A stretch of 64,000 nucleotides of DNA from Kordia algicida OT-1 (GCF_000154725.1 NZ_DS544873.1:2317340-2381339); one strand, 5' to 3'; shown: positions 30,055 through 39,206, counted from the stretch's first letter. Notes: generated by a model from the sequence alone, not told the origin. A program made the numbers and translations.

Positions 30055-30216
30055 ATGAAAACTAAGAATTTGAAAAACTTATCATTGAACAAAACAGCAA
30101 TTTCTCACTTAGCATCACAAAAACTTGTTGGTGGTGCACCAACAACACATAAAACAAATGTGACGTGCGGAGGCATTTGCGATAACTCTGTTATTATTTG
30201 TGATAACGAGAGATAA
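30055..30216 (+). CDS. Lanthipeptide-like precursor peptide 2
   Basis: This 53-residue peptide begins with ATG at 30055. The leader contains LKNLSLNKTAISHLASQKLV and then GG (residues 24-25). It shares the LxLxKxxISxL motif and the following AP-T-T with its neighbour. The 28-residue core is rich in Thr, Ser and Cys (VTCGGICDNSVIICDN, three Cys). It therefore appears to be a second substrate of the same, unlinked, class I lanthipeptide machinery. It has its own perfect palindromic terminator. Confidence 0.75.
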   Translation: MKTKNLKNLSLNKTAISHLASQKLVGGAPTTHKTNVTCGGICDNSVIICDNER

Positions 30217-30242
30217 AATTTTTACACAGAATATCTCAAATG

Positions 30243-30273
30243 AAAAACGCCACTCAATTGAGTGGCGTTTTCT
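30243..30273 (+). terminator. Terminator of precursor peptide 2, bidirectional
   Basis: A perfect palindrome centred at about 30257/30258 (AAAACGCCACTCAA and its complement) is flanked by A and T runs. It can also end secDF transcription from the minus strand. Confidence 0.85.
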
Positions 30274-30306
30274 ATATATAAATTGAACACTATCATTTAC
30301 ATAATG

Positions 30307-33300
30307 TTATGCTTCAACTTCTTCTAATCCTTTGTTGATATCTCCTTTTTTGATGGTATCAAACATAATTGGTGTTGCAATGAACATCGATGAGTATGTA
30401 CCTACAATTACACCTACAATTAAGGCAAACATGAATCCTCGAATAGATTCTCCACCAAAGATAAAGATCGCTAATAATACTACTAATGTAGTTAATGATG
30501 TATTTAACGTTCTACTTAATGTACTATTTAAGGCAGCGTTTACAACTTTACTTAGTTTCCAGTCTGGACGCTCATCCATAAATTCACGAATTCTATCAAA
30601 TACTACCACGGTATCATTCAGCGAGTATCCAATTACCGTTAGGATTGCCGCAATGAATGCTTGGTTGATTTCCATGGTAAATGGCACATATTTCCACGCA
30701 AGTGAGAAGATACCTAATACGATTAATACATCATGGAATACGGCAGTAACTGCCCCAAGAGAGAATTGCCATCTTCTAAATCGTAGTAAGATATACAAGA
30801 ATACAACTACTAACGAACCTAATACTGCCCAGAAAGAATCTTTTTTGATATCATCGGCAATGGTTGGTCCTACTTTAACAGATTGCATGATTCCTACAGT
30901 TTTGTCTTCTGCTCCATCTACGAAGTCTACGTACTTCATGTCGCTTGGTAAAAATTTACTTAAACCATTGAATAACATCTCTTTGATTTCGTCATCAACT
31001 TCAGTTCCTGTTTCGTCAACTTTATATTTAGTGGTGATTTTCAACTGATTTTCTCCTCCAAATGTTTTTACTTCTGGCGAGTTTTCTGAACCAAAAATAG
31101 CTGTAAGGTCTTGTTTAACATCTTGCGCACTTACATCATTAGCAAAACGTACTTGGTACGAACGTCCTCCAACAAAGTCAACACCTTGATTCAATTTGCT
31201 ACCAAATAACATTGACGACAAACCAATTGCGATTACAATACCAGAGATTACGTAAGCAATTTTACGCTTCTTTAAGAACGATACATTCATATTTCTGAAT
31301 AAGTTCTTTGTAACTCCTGTAGAGAAGTCTAAGTTGTTTCCTTTCCCAATATACCAGTCAATCAATAATCTTGTGATAAAGATTGCTGTAAATAATGATG
31401 TTCCAATACCGATTAATAACGTTGTTGCGAAACCTTTGATTGGTCCTGTTCCGAATAAGAATAAGATTAAGGCTGTTAAACCAGTTGTAATGTTGGCATC
31501 AAAGATAGAAGACATTGCTCCTTTCCAGCTAAATGCATGCTTGATTGCTTCTTGCAGCGATTGCCCTTTGGCAAGTTCTTCACGAACTCTTTCAAATAGA
31601 AGCACGTTTGCATCCACCGACATACCAATAGTTAATACAATACCTGCAATACCTGGCAATGTCAATACGGCACCTAAGTTTGATAATACACCAAATATTA
31701 ATAAGATGTTGAATGCTAAGGCAATGTCTGCAAAAAGACCTGCTCTACCATAATAGAATATCATCCATACCAATACCAATCCTAAAGCGATTAGGAACGA
31801 CATTAAACCACTATCAATTGCTTCTTGACCAAGTGAAGGTCCAACAATTTCTGATTGTAAGATATCTGCTCTTGCTGGTAATTTACCTGCTCTTAATACG
31901 TTTGCTAAATCTTGCGCTTCTTCAATTGTAAATTGTCCAGAGATTTCAGTGTTTCCACCAGAAATTTTACCGTTTGATACTCCTGGAGCAGAGTATACAA
32001 TGTTATCTAATACAACTGCAATGTTTACTCTTTCGTTGTAAACTTCTTCTGTTAAGTTTTCCCATTGTTTTGCTCCAATACCATTCATCTGCATGTTAAC
32101 GCTTGGCTTACTGTACTGATCGTATCCTTGTGAAGCACCATCAACAACATCACCTTTCATTTGTGGCTCTGCTTTGTTTCCTTTTCTTTTACCGTCTAAC
32201 GCGTATAATTCATACATTCCGTTAGTAGGTTCTTTTCCGAAAGCAAAACGTACGTAACGTAATTCTGCTGGAGTTACTTGCTTTAAAATGTCATTTGATA
32301 ATAATGACATGATAGTGTCTTTATCTTCTTCTTTAGCAAATCCAATAATTCCACCACCTGCATTTGCAAGTCTTAATTTGTCTAATAAAGGATTGATAAC
32401 GTTTAAGGAATCTTCTTCTGTAGAAGTTAATAATGCATCTTGATCTGCATCATCTTCTCCTTCATTTTCTGTTGCATCGTCTGCTTTTTGTGTATCTTTT
32501 GAATATCCTGGAAGTTCTTTTAATTTTTCATTTACTGAAAATAAGTATGAACTTAGTTTAGCGTTGTCATTGTAAGTTTTCCAGAATTGAAGTTCTGCTG
32601 TTCTTTGTAATAGTTTTTCAATACGTATTACATCTTTCGCTCCTGGCAATTCAATTAAGATACGTCCTGAAGTTCCCAAACGCTGAATGTTTGGTTGCGT
32701 AACACCAAATTGGTCAATACGTTTGTTTAATACTTCTTTTGCAGAAACGATAGATTGATCTACTTTTCTTCTAATGACATTTTTAACAACATCATCTGGC
32801 GTATTGAACGTTTCTTTTTTGAATTCTTCTCTCAACGCTGCTGTGTAGAAAATATCTGTGTCAGCTAGTTTTAAACCTTCAGTATTTAATTCGTCAAACG
32901 CTCTAAAGAAAGATTCTACATAGTCTTCTTGTGCATCTTTTTGTAGTTCATCTGCTCTTTCTAAAGCTTTGTTGAATGTTTCGTTTTCTGTATTGTTTGC
33001 CAATCCTTTTAGGATGTCTTTTACAGAAACTTGAAGAATTACGTTGATTCCACCTTTAAGGTCAAGTCCTTTATTTAATTCTTTTTCTTTTGCTTCACTG
33101 TAAGTGAATTTTGCAAACCCAAAATTGATTGGTTCATTTCTATCAATTGAGTCTAAGTATGCTTTTTCTACAATACTTCTCGCTTCTGCGTTTGCTCTTG
33201 TATCGGTACCATCTGCTGCTTTTGGCACTTGCGTTACCGCATACGTTTTTGCTTCATTTTCAATTTTATTCGTGATAAACGTAAACGATAATTGGTAAAT

Positions 33301-33354
33301 ACTTACCAATCCGAATAAAAGTGCAAATAATTTTACTAATCCTTTGTTTTGCAT
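30307..33354 (-). CDS. secDF: Protein-export membrane protein SecDF (fused SecD and SecF)
   Basis: This 1015-residue fusion, usual in Bacteroidota, uses the proton gradient to pull exported proteins through SecYEG. The SecD half has an N-terminal helix (about 8-26), the P1 base and head with GLDLKGGINVILQV and VVLDNIVYSAP...ISGQFTIEEAQDLANVL, and six helices from about residue 510 with IGMSVDANVLLFERVRE. The SecF half starts near residue 690, includes GVDFVGGRSYQV, and ends with SLNDTVVVFDRIRE and five further helices. An acidic insert (about 290-320) lies in P1. The start at 33354 has a good promoter 36-66 bp upstream. Many exported and T9SS proteins in the window would need it. Confidence 0.97.
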   Translation of the reverse strand: MQNKGLVKLFALLFGLVSIYQLSFTFITNKIENEAKTYAVTQVPKAADGTDTRANAEARSIVEKAYLDSIDRNEPINFGFAKFTYSEAKEKELNKGLDLKGGINVILQVSVKDILKGLANNTENETFNKALERADELQKDAQEDYVESFFRAFDELNTEGLKLADTDIFYTAALREEFKKETFNTPDDVVKNVIRRKVDQSIVSAKEVLNKRIDQFGVTQPNIQRLGTSGRILIELPGAKDVIRIEKLLQRTAELQFWKTYNDNAKLSSYLFSVNEKLKELPGYSKDTQKADDATENEGEDDADQDALLTSTEEDSLNVINPLLDKLRLANAGGGIIGFAKEEDKDTIMSLLSNDILKQVTPAELRYVRFAFGKEPTNGMYELYALDGKRKGNKAEPQMKGDVVDGASQGYDQYSKPSVNMQMNGIGAKQWENLTEEVYNERVNIAVVLDNIVYSAPGVSNGKISGGNTEISGQFTIEEAQDLANVLRAGKLPARADILQSEIVGPSLGQEAIDSGLMSFLIALGLVLVWMIFYYGRAGLFADIALAFNILLIFGVLSNLGAVLTLPGIAGIVLTIGMSVDANVLLFERVREELAKGQSLQEAIKHAFSWKGAMSSIFDANITTGLTALILFLFGTGPIKGFATTLLIGIGTSLFTAIFITRLLIDWYIGKGNNLDFSTGVTKNLFRNMNVSFLKKRKIAYVISGIVIAIGLSSMLFGSKLNQGVDFVGGRSYQVRFANDVSAQDVKQDLTAIFGSENSPEVKTFGGENQLKITTKYKVDETGTEVDDEIKEMLFNGLSKFLPSDMKYVDFVDGAEDKTVGIMQSVKVGPTIADDIKKDSFWAVLGSLVVVFLYILLRFRRWQFSLGAVTAVFHDVLIVLGIFSLAWKYVPFTMEINQAFIAAILTVIGYSLNDTVVVFDRIREFMDERPDWKLSKVVNAALNSTLSRTLNTSLTTLVVLLAIFIFGGESIRGFMFALIVGVIVGTYSSMFIATPIMFDTIKKGDINKGLEEVEA

Positions 33355-33389
33355 TATTCAATGTTTTTGGTCAAATTTTTTAAAACGAG

Positions 33390-33420
33390 CAAATATATAA
33401 TTTACCGTATCATCTGACAA
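33390..33420 (-). promoter_or_regulatory. Promoter of secDF
   Basis: On the minus strand TTG (33418-33420) and TATATTTG (33390-33397) are separated by 20 bases, a good match to TTTG-N19-21-TAnnTTTG, 36 bp upstream of the start. Confidence 0.6.
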
Positions 33421-33564
33421 TTATTTTTTAATGTGTTTTTGATTGAGATGTTTTGTGCCATTCTAATAGTATTAACGACACTTTATTCGCGCTATTCATT
33501 CTTTTGTATTGAGAATGAAGCACGATTGCATGATAAAATACTTTCGTAAATGTTTTGAAATTAT

Positions 33565-34191
33565 TTAAGAATGCATTGCAGCAAAAGGTCCTGCGCGCAC
33601 ATCTGGAATTTCGTATGAAGTGTTTTCTTTTGGAATTGCTGTATAACTAGATTCTGTATACGCTAAAGCAATTGTATGTTTTACTTCTCCTGAAATGAAA
33701 TTGTTTGTGTTAGCAAACGAATTTGGATTTGGAGATTTGTCGTAATCTTTTTGTAACGATAGAATGAACTTCCCTTGAACTCCTATGAACGGATTTGAAG
33801 TTGTATGCAATTCATATACTTCTAGTTTGTATCCTTCAATGGCAGTATATTCTTGAAATACTACTGTATTGTCATCATCTGTTTGGTTTGGAGATTCGTT
33901 GTTTGAAGCAGGAATTTCTTCTAGTAATAACTCTTTGATTGCTGCGACATTTTCATCGCTGTAGTATGCAATTTTGAGCGCACCATCTATTTGACGCACT
34001 TGAATGTTTGCTACACCTAAAGCTTCCAGTTGTTTTTTGATGCCATCAATTACTTCTTTTGTTTCCTGCGAAACAGTTTGATTCGTAAATTGAAGTTCAA
34101 TTTCTTGATTTGGTGCAGGCGTTTGCTCCTTGTAGAAACCAAGCAGTGTTAGTAATATGACAAAAGCACTAAGATACCTTTTCGCAAACAT
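33565..34191 (-). CDS. Membrane-anchored protein of unknown function, beside secDF
   Basis: The 208-residue protein has one N-terminal hydrophobic segment (YLSAFVILLTLLGFY), which may be a signal anchor. Residues about 30-95 (IELQFTNQTVSQETKEVIDG then IKKQLEALGVANIQVRQIDG) have the beta-alpha-beta spacing of the SecD P1 base, where 'LR.RvdqLGV....i...g..i.v' recurs; this is a weak similarity. The rest is unrecognised. It lies upstream of secDF and downstream of the SecD-head-like lipoprotein on the same strand, but separated from each by hairpins or promoter elements. Confidence 0.65.
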   Translation of the reverse strand: MFAKRYLSAFVILLTLLGFYKEQTPAPNQEIELQFTNQTVSQETKEVIDGIKKQLEALGVANIQVRQIDGALKIAYYSDENVAAIKELLLEEIPASNNESPNQTDDDNTVVFQEYTAIEGYKLEVYELHTTSNPFIGVQGKFILSLQKDYDKSPNPNSFANTNNFISGEVKHTIALAYTESSYTAIPKENTSYEIPDVRAGPFAAMHS

Positions 34192-34208
34192 GCGCCAAAT
34201 ATAAAAAT

Positions 34209-34232
34209 AAAGACTACATAAACGTAGTCTTT
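34209..34232 (-). terminator. Terminator of the SecD-head-like lipoprotein gene
   Basis: AAGACTAC (34210-34217) pairs with GTAGTCTT (34223-34230); on the minus strand the stem runs into TTTATTTTTAT. Confidence 0.65.
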
Positions 34233-34307
34233 TGTGAATTAATTTTGCTTTAATGTGTTGAATATTATCCTACTATTGCCAAGGTTTGACTGATGAAATC
34301 AACTTTT

Positions 34308-35276
34308 TTATTCTAAAATTCCCATTTTAAGAATTTTCATTTTCGGAATGCTTCCAGATTGAATCACATTTGCCAACATGTTTGCATGTTCTTTAGTAAA
34401 ACTTCCTGAGATTTGCGTGTTTCCACCTGTGATTTTCCCTTGTGTTACTGTTGGCGCAACATGTACGATATTGTCTAGCACTACAGCAATATTTCCTCGA
34501 TTTTCATATGCTTTCTCGGTCATTTTTTCCCAAATGTATGCACCTTCAGGATTCATTTGTATGTTAATTTCGTAATAACCTTCTATGTATCCTTCCGCAG
34601 CAGCAGCATTAGTTACATAACGCCCGTTAAGTGGCGCTTTTTCATCTGAATTTACATATACCGCATAAACTAAAAACTGATTTTTTACAGTAGATTTTCC
34701 TAATAAGAATTTGACTTTCTTCTTTATTTTCGGAATACGTATTGATGATTTTTCTAGTAATGGTTGTATGTGTGCTACGTCTCCTTTGTATATAAATCCA
34801 AGAATAAAATCTTCTGCAAGATTGGGAGCATCGTCATTTATTACAGACGCAAAAGTAGTAAGACGATCCATTAACTTTTCGCCAGGATCTTTTTCTTCCA
34901 TTTCTGAGTTTTCATCAGTTTTTGCATCATCTAAACTGCGAAGGTATTTGAATATGATTGCTTTTTGTTTACATACTTCATAGAACTCCAAGTTTCCAGT
35001 TATTGAAAAGTTTTCTTTTATAATTTCTGGCTCGACATTACCTCTGTAACTAAATGTCATTTTTTGCTGTTCTTGATTTACAAGTTTTACAGCATGAAGA
35101 TCTAGAGCGGTAAGTCGGTTTTGAACATTTTCAATAATACTTGCTTTTTCGCTTGTTGCAACTTCTGTTTCTATTTCAAATTGAATGATTTTTTCTGGTC
35201 CAGAAGCTAAATCTGTACAAGACATAGCAAAGATTGTAATGACAAGTAAGGCACTTAGGAGATATTTGTAATTCAT
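34308..35276 (-). CDS. Lipoprotein with a stand-alone SecD periplasmic (P1) domain
   Basis: This 322-residue lipoprotein (lipobox ITIFAMSC, Cys about residue 20) has no further membrane helix. Its C-terminal part reads INIQMNPEGAYIWEKMTEKA, then NIAVVLDNIVHVAPTVTQGK and ISGSFTKEHANMLANVIQSG, which lines up with the SecD head and base of the SecDF encoded next door (VNMQMNGIGAKQWENLTEEV ... NIAVVLDNIVYSAP ... ISGQFTIEEAQDLANVLRAG). The N-terminal third (QNRLTALDLHAVKL ... ITGNLEFYEV) matches the first half of the P1 base. So it is a whole P1 domain without the proton-driven membrane part. A chaperone or release role outside the inner membrane is inference. The DUF4412 gene ends 25 bp upstream in the same direction. 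Confidence 0.85.
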   Translation of the reverse strand: MNYKYLLSALLVITIFAMSCTDLASGPEKIIQFEIETEVATSEKASIIENVQNRLTALDLHAVKLVNQEQQKMTFSYRGNVEPEIIKENFSITGNLEFYEVCKQKAIIFKYLRSLDDAKTDENSEMEEKDPGEKLMDRLTTFASVINDDAPNLAEDFILGFIYKGDVAHIQPLLEKSSIRIPKIKKKVKFLLGKSTVKNQFLVYAVYVNSDEKAPLNGRYVTNAAAAEGYIEGYYEINIQMNPEGAYIWEKMTEKAYENRGNIAVVLDNIVHVAPTVTQGKITGGNTQISGSFTKEHANMLANVIQSGSIPKMKILKMGILE

Positions 35277-35301
35277 GTATTTTTTTTGTCGTGATTGCCT
35301 G

Positions 35302-35955
35302 TTATTGTTTATTCATGTCTTTGTAGCCTTCTGGAGCAGTCAAATCAAATAATTCGCTAGAAACTTCTTGTTTTTCAATTTTAGTTACTTCTGATGTGAC
35401 TTCAATATCTGCGCCCATTTGATTCATTCTAATTATCATATACAATGGAAATCCTTTGAGTTTATCACCTAATACCGAAGTTTGCTGTGAAGGAATGTTC
35501 AGTGCTTCTGTAGTATACATTTCCATTTCCATTTTTACACCATCTTTTTCAATAGTTGCAGTATATTGCGTACATGTATACCCTAAAACCTTTTTCGTTT
35601 TATCGCCTTTTACAACTTTTATTTTGTTTACATCTTCTTCTTTGACAAGATTTTTTTCACGAACATATATTTTGCCCATTGCAGGATTGTCCATCAACAT
35701 GAGCATTTCATTTTTTTCAGCATTGATAATTGTGACAATATCACCCGACATTGGATTTGATAATTCTGATCGTGAGCTGCTATCCTTAAAATAGGTTAGC
35801 GATTCCATGTCTCCTATCATATCAAACTGTGCCTGTACTTGTTCATTATCAGTAGACATTTTTTGCTTCATGATAATTTTACCTTCTGTTATTTTTTCTT
35901 GTGCAAAACTCATTACACTGAATGCCAATGCTACTGCTACTAATATTTTTTTCAT
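35302..35955 (-). CDS. DUF4412 family secreted protein
   Basis: The 217-residue protein has a signal peptide (MKKILVAVALAFSVMSFAQ). The mature part fits DUF4412: an initial beta strand (ITEGKIIMKQKMS), a long Met-rich middle (NEMLMLMDNPAMGKIYV), KKVLGYTCTQYTATIEKDGV and a final FDLTAPEGYKDMN. These periplasmic or outer-membrane-associated proteins have no assigned function. It is 25 bp upstream of the SecD-like lipoprotein gene and probably shares its transcript. Confidence 0.8.
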   Translation of the reverse strand: MKKILVAVALAFSVMSFAQEKITEGKIIMKQKMSTDNEQVQAQFDMIGDMESLTYFKDSSSRSELSNPMSGDIVTIINAEKNEMLMLMDNPAMGKIYVREKNLVKEEDVNKIKVVKGDKTKKVLGYTCTQYTATIEKDGVKMEMEMYTTEALNIPSQQTSVLGDKLKGFPLYMIIRMNQMGADIEVTSEVTKIEKQEVSSELFDLTAPEGYKDMNKQ

Positions 35956-36025
35956 GTTTTTTGTTTAAAGTGATTCAATTATTATTGTAGGTACTCGCTT
36001 GTATGATTATGTTACATTTTAATCT

Positions 36026-36066
36026 AAAAAAACCTCATCATTTATACAACGATGAGGTTTTTGGTT
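36026..36066 (-). terminator. Terminator of mdh, probably bidirectional
   Basis: AAACCTCATC (36030-36039) pairs with GATGAGGTTT (36051-36060); T runs occur on both strands, the minus one being seven long. Confidence 0.85.
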
Positions 36067-36086
36067 TGTATTTTTTAGAACAGATT

Positions 36087-37013
36087 TTATAATTCTAACA
36101 ATCCGTTTGTTTTCTTAACTCCTTCTGCGCTTTCGCTTAAGTGTGTTTTTTCAGCATCGCTTAAGTTGATTTCAACGATACTTTCAATTCCATTTTTTCC
36201 TAAGATTACAGGAACTCCGATACATAAATCACTTAAACCGTATTCTCCATCTAGTAAAGCAGAACAAGGAAACATTTTCTTTTGATCGCAAGCAATTGCT
36301 TGAACCAATCCTGATACTGCGGCTCCTGGCGCATACCAAGCTGATGTTCCTAATAATTTTGTTAATGTTGCTCCACCAACTTTCGTATCTTCTTTTACTT
36401 GATTTAAACGATCTTCTGATAAGAATTCAGAAACTTTTACACTGTTACGTGTTGCATGAGCTGTTAAAGGAACCATACCTTTATCGCTATGTCCACCAAT
36501 TACCATTCCGTCAACATCAGATATTGGTGCTTCTAATGCTTCTGCCAATCTGTATTTGAAACGAGCACTATCTAAAGCTCCACCCATTCCAATGATTCTA
36601 TTTTTAGGTAAACCAGTAGTTTTATGCACTAAATATGTCATCGTATCCATTGGATTACTTACAACAATGATGATGGTGTTTGGAGAATGCTCAATTAAGC
36701 TTGCAGAAACTGATTTTACAATTCCAGCGTTGATTCCGATTAATTCTTCACGTGTCATTCCTGGTTTACGAGGAATTCCAGAAGTTATTACACAAATATC
36801 GCTACCAGCTGTTTTAGAATAATCGCTTGTGCTTCCTGTAATTTTTGTATCAAATCCATTTAAAGAAGCTGTTTGCATCAAATCCATTGCTTTTCCTTCT
36901 GCAAATCCTTCTTTGATATCTAATAAAACGACTTCTGAAGCAAAATTTTTGATGGCAATATATTCTGCGCAACTAGCACCAACGGCTCCTGCTCCTACAA
37001 CTGTAACTTTCAT
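36087..37013 (-). CDS. mdh: Malate dehydrogenase
   Basis: NAD-dependent interconversion of malate and oxaloacetate in the TCA cycle. The N-terminus MKVTVVGAGAVGASCAEYIA is the Rossmann GxGxxG loop, and VSNPMDTMTY and the active-site GGHSDKGMVPL (catalytic His) are present. ATG at 37013 was chosen because the chain then starts exactly at the dinucleotide-binding strand and gives 308 residues, the usual length. An in-frame ATG at 37052 lies inside the promoter: a TACTTTTG -7 box is at 37050-37057. A strong terminator follows. Confidence 0.96.
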   Translation of the reverse strand: MKVTVVGAGAVGASCAEYIAIKNFASEVVLLDIKEGFAEGKAMDLMQTASLNGFDTKITGSTSDYSKTAGSDICVITSGIPRKPGMTREELIGINAGIVKSVSASLIEHSPNTIIIVVSNPMDTMTYLVHKTTGLPKNRIIGMGGALDSARFKYRLAEALEAPISDVDGMVIGGHSDKGMVPLTAHATRNSVKVSEFLSEDRLNQVKEDTKVGGATLTKLLGTSAWYAPGAAVSGLVQAIACDQKKMFPCSALLDGEYGLSDLCIGVPVILGKNGIESIVEINLSDAEKTHLSESAEGVKKTNGLLEL

Positions 37014-37049
37014 ATTCTTATTATTTTTTAATGTATTGTTTATAAGGTG

Positions 37050-37057
37050 CAAAAGTA
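37050..37057 (-). promoter_or_regulatory. Putative -7 box of mdh
   Basis: TACTTTTG on the minus strand matches TAnnTTTG exactly, 36 bp upstream of the chosen ATG. The -33 element is poor. Confidence 0.5.
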
Positions 37058-37102
37058 CAAATTAATCTCCTCTTTAGAAAAGAACCAATCCTTAAAATAT
37101 AC

Positions 37103-38116
37103 TTAAAATGAAAAGTTGATTCCTAAACTAGCTGTGTCAAATTCTCCAAAAGAATAATCAGCATTTAAACCAAAAAATCCTAGTTTTAAGTTTGCACCTA
37201 ATGTACCTCGAATACCAGAAATATCCTGATCTATCGAAAATGGATCTGTGATGGTTTCTGAAAAGAAAACACCATCTGTTACAGTATATGTTCCTAGTAA
37301 ATCTGTTTTAGAATCTCCATTGATATATCCCAAACCTCCGTAAAAGTTAACGACTTTAAATTTTGTTCCAACGATTAATTGAAATAATAATGTATTTACT
37401 TCAGTTTCTACTTGCTGATTGTCTCCGTCAACAACACTTGAGTTTGTAAAATCGTAATTTGCATTTAAGTGTGTATACGCTATAAGTCCAGAAACTGCTA
37501 CAGGAAATACACTTTCTGCTGGCAACCATGAAGTAAATTCCTGCTGAATACCAAATCCGTAAGTGCTTAGTTTTACATCTTCAGTATCAACTTTTGGAAA
37601 GAAACGTCCTTTTAACTGCGTCCCTTTAAACGGTGAAAAACTTGCTTGTAAATAAGCCGTTGGAATTAGATTTACATCTTCTGAACCAATTCCTGTTGGT
37701 AATGTGAGTTCTACTTCTTGATTTCCAAAAATTGGATCATCATAGGTTACAATTACCGTAATATCTGGTTCGTTATGTCCCAAAGCTGTTGCGACAGTTT
37801 TTGATGGACTGTTGTCTGGAAATCGTATGTTTTCGTAATCTGCTACATTTAGCTGGAATGATTTTTTTTCGTCCTTAAAGAAAGACGCATTTCCAACAAC
37901 TGAAATTTCAAATCCGTATTTTTTTAGAGATGATGCACTGTTGAACCAACCACTGTTGATAGTATATGCCAAACCTTCTGAAGCTGGCGCGATATAGTCT
38001 GTACTGAAACGTTTTGCATCGTCAATACCAGCAGCGAGTAGTTCATTAATATTATCTTGAGCATTTACATAGCATATTGCAAGAAGCGCAATAAGTGAGG
38101 CTTGAATTTTTTTCAT
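37103..38116 (-). CDS. DUF6588 family outer-membrane-type protein
   Basis: The 337-residue protein has a signal peptide (MKKIQASLIALLAICYVNAQ). The next stretch, INELLAAGIDDAKRFSTDYI then APASEGLAYTINSGWFNSAS, is the N-terminus I associate with flavobacterial DUF6588 proteins. The remainder alternates hydrophobic and polar residues as in a beta barrel and ends in LGINFSF, with a terminal aromatic residue as expected for an outer-membrane barrel. The function is unknown. It lies upstream of mdh on the same strand, 50 bp from the mdh promoter region. Confidence 0.75.
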   Translation of the reverse strand: MKKIQASLIALLAICYVNAQDNINELLAAGIDDAKRFSTDYIAPASEGLAYTINSGWFNSASSLKKYGFEISVVGNASFFKDEKKSFQLNVADYENIRFPDNSPSKTVATALGHNEPDITVIVTYDDPIFGNQEVELTLPTGIGSEDVNLIPTAYLQASFSPFKGTQLKGRFFPKVDTEDVKLSTYGFGIQQEFTSWLPAESVFPVAVSGLIAYTHLNANYDFTNSSVVDGDNQQVETEVNTLLFQLIVGTKFKVVNFYGGLGYINGDSKTDLLGTYTVTDGVFFSETITDPFSIDQDISGIRGTLGANLKLGFFGLNADYSFGEFDTASLGINFSF

Positions 38117-38416
38117 TTTTGATTTGGTTTTTTATGACTATAAAAATAATAAAATCGTGTAATACTATACACAGGAAAATCCCCCTTTTTTTCTTCTTTT
38201 GCAGAAAAAAGGCAATTACATACACTATGTACGTTATTACCTTTGATTTGGTTTTATAGTATGAAACTCAAAAAAGATCTCAATAGCATTTAAAAATTCT
38301 AATTTTGCTTGCGTCCTAAAAGTTTAAATCACTTCAATTCTTATTTCTGCACTACACATGTTTCTCCTGAATTTACAATACTTATTTTTTGTATATTTAT
38401 GTAAACATTTTATGAC
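38117..38416. other. Divergent intergenic region
   Basis: Upstream regions of two divergent genes. I see no gene, repeat or clear promoter match in it. Confidence 0.5.
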
Positions 38417-39142
38417 ATGAAAAAAATTACACTACCATTCTGTCTGTTTTTTTGTTGTTTTTTTGGGTTTTCGCAAGGAGATTTAGTAGGAGAAACATGG
38501 CGATTACATTATATGGAAATCGACGGAAATATCATTAATGTAGCACCAACACAAGGAATAAACAGCGCAGGAATTGTTTTCGCTGAGCCTTCATCTAATT
38601 ATTATGAATTTCAAGCTACCGCAGGAGATATAAATTACGCGTTTAATTCAGGAAACTCATTAACTTTCGGAACAGGCAATTTTACGGCTGATTTTGTTAG
38701 CGTTACGCTAGGTAACTGCTTAAGTGCCTGTACGCTTGAAAGTCAATATCTATATACGATAATGAGTGGAAGTAATTCCTCATCGAGAGTTTTTGATTAT
38801 GAAATTATTGACCAAGGAAACGGAGAAAAGTTATTAATTATTGATACACCCGAAGGAAACAGAGCTGTACATGGTAACTTTGTGCTTTCTGTAGAAAAGT
38901 TTCAGAAAAAGAATATTGTCATGTATCCGAATCCAGTGAAGAAGAAACTGTATTTTGATTTTAAAGGCTTTTCACCAGAAAAAATAAATATACTTTCTTT
39001 AGTAGGTTCGAGTATTTTTGAAGCGAAGGTTTCTCATCAGCAAAATGCTATAGACTTGTCTTTTTTATCGCCTGGAATTTATTTTATGAAAACGACTTAT
39101 AAAGATGGAGACACAACAGTTTCTCGATTTTTGAAAGAGTGA
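38417..39142 (+). CDS. Secreted protein with type A T9SS sorting domain
   Basis: The 241-residue protein has a signal peptide (MKKITLPFCLFFCCFFGFSQ). A beta-rich domain (about 22-160) follows, opening GDLVGETWRLHYMEIDG, which recalls lipocalin-like or META-type folds but is not assignable. A C-terminal sorting domain (about 165-241) runs NIVMYPNPVKKKLYFDF ... LSPGIYFMKTTYKDG and ends in RFLKE. The YPNP opening and basic last strand mark type A T9SS cargo, so the protein should reach the cell surface or medium. A hairpin terminator follows, just before the insertion sequence. Confidence 0.85.
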   Translation: MKKITLPFCLFFCCFFGFSQGDLVGETWRLHYMEIDGNIINVAPTQGINSAGIVFAEPSSNYYEFQATAGDINYAFNSGNSLTFGTGNFTADFVSVTLGNCLSACTLESQYLYTIMSGSNSSSRVFDYEIIDQGNGEKLLIIDTPEGNRAVHGNFVLSVEKFQKKNIVMYPNPVKKKLYFDFKGFSPEKINILSLVGSSIFEAKVSHQQNAIDLSFLSPGIYFMKTTYKDGDTTVSRFLKE

Positions 39143-39172
39143 TTTTTAGTAACAAGCACAACTTTAACGTAT

Positions 39173-39206
39173 AAAAAAACACCTCCGAAAAGAGGTGTTT
39201 TTTGTT
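39173..39206 (+). terminator. Terminator next to the left end of IS copy 1
   Basis: AACACCTC (39178-39185) pairs with GAGGTGTT (39192-39199), with A run before and T run after. The IS begins about 10 bp later. Confidence 0.85.

Noticed and set aside
33481-33564. Small gene between secDF and the next gene upstream
   Set aside because: No frame with a reasonable start and length; the region is short and carries the secDF promoter.
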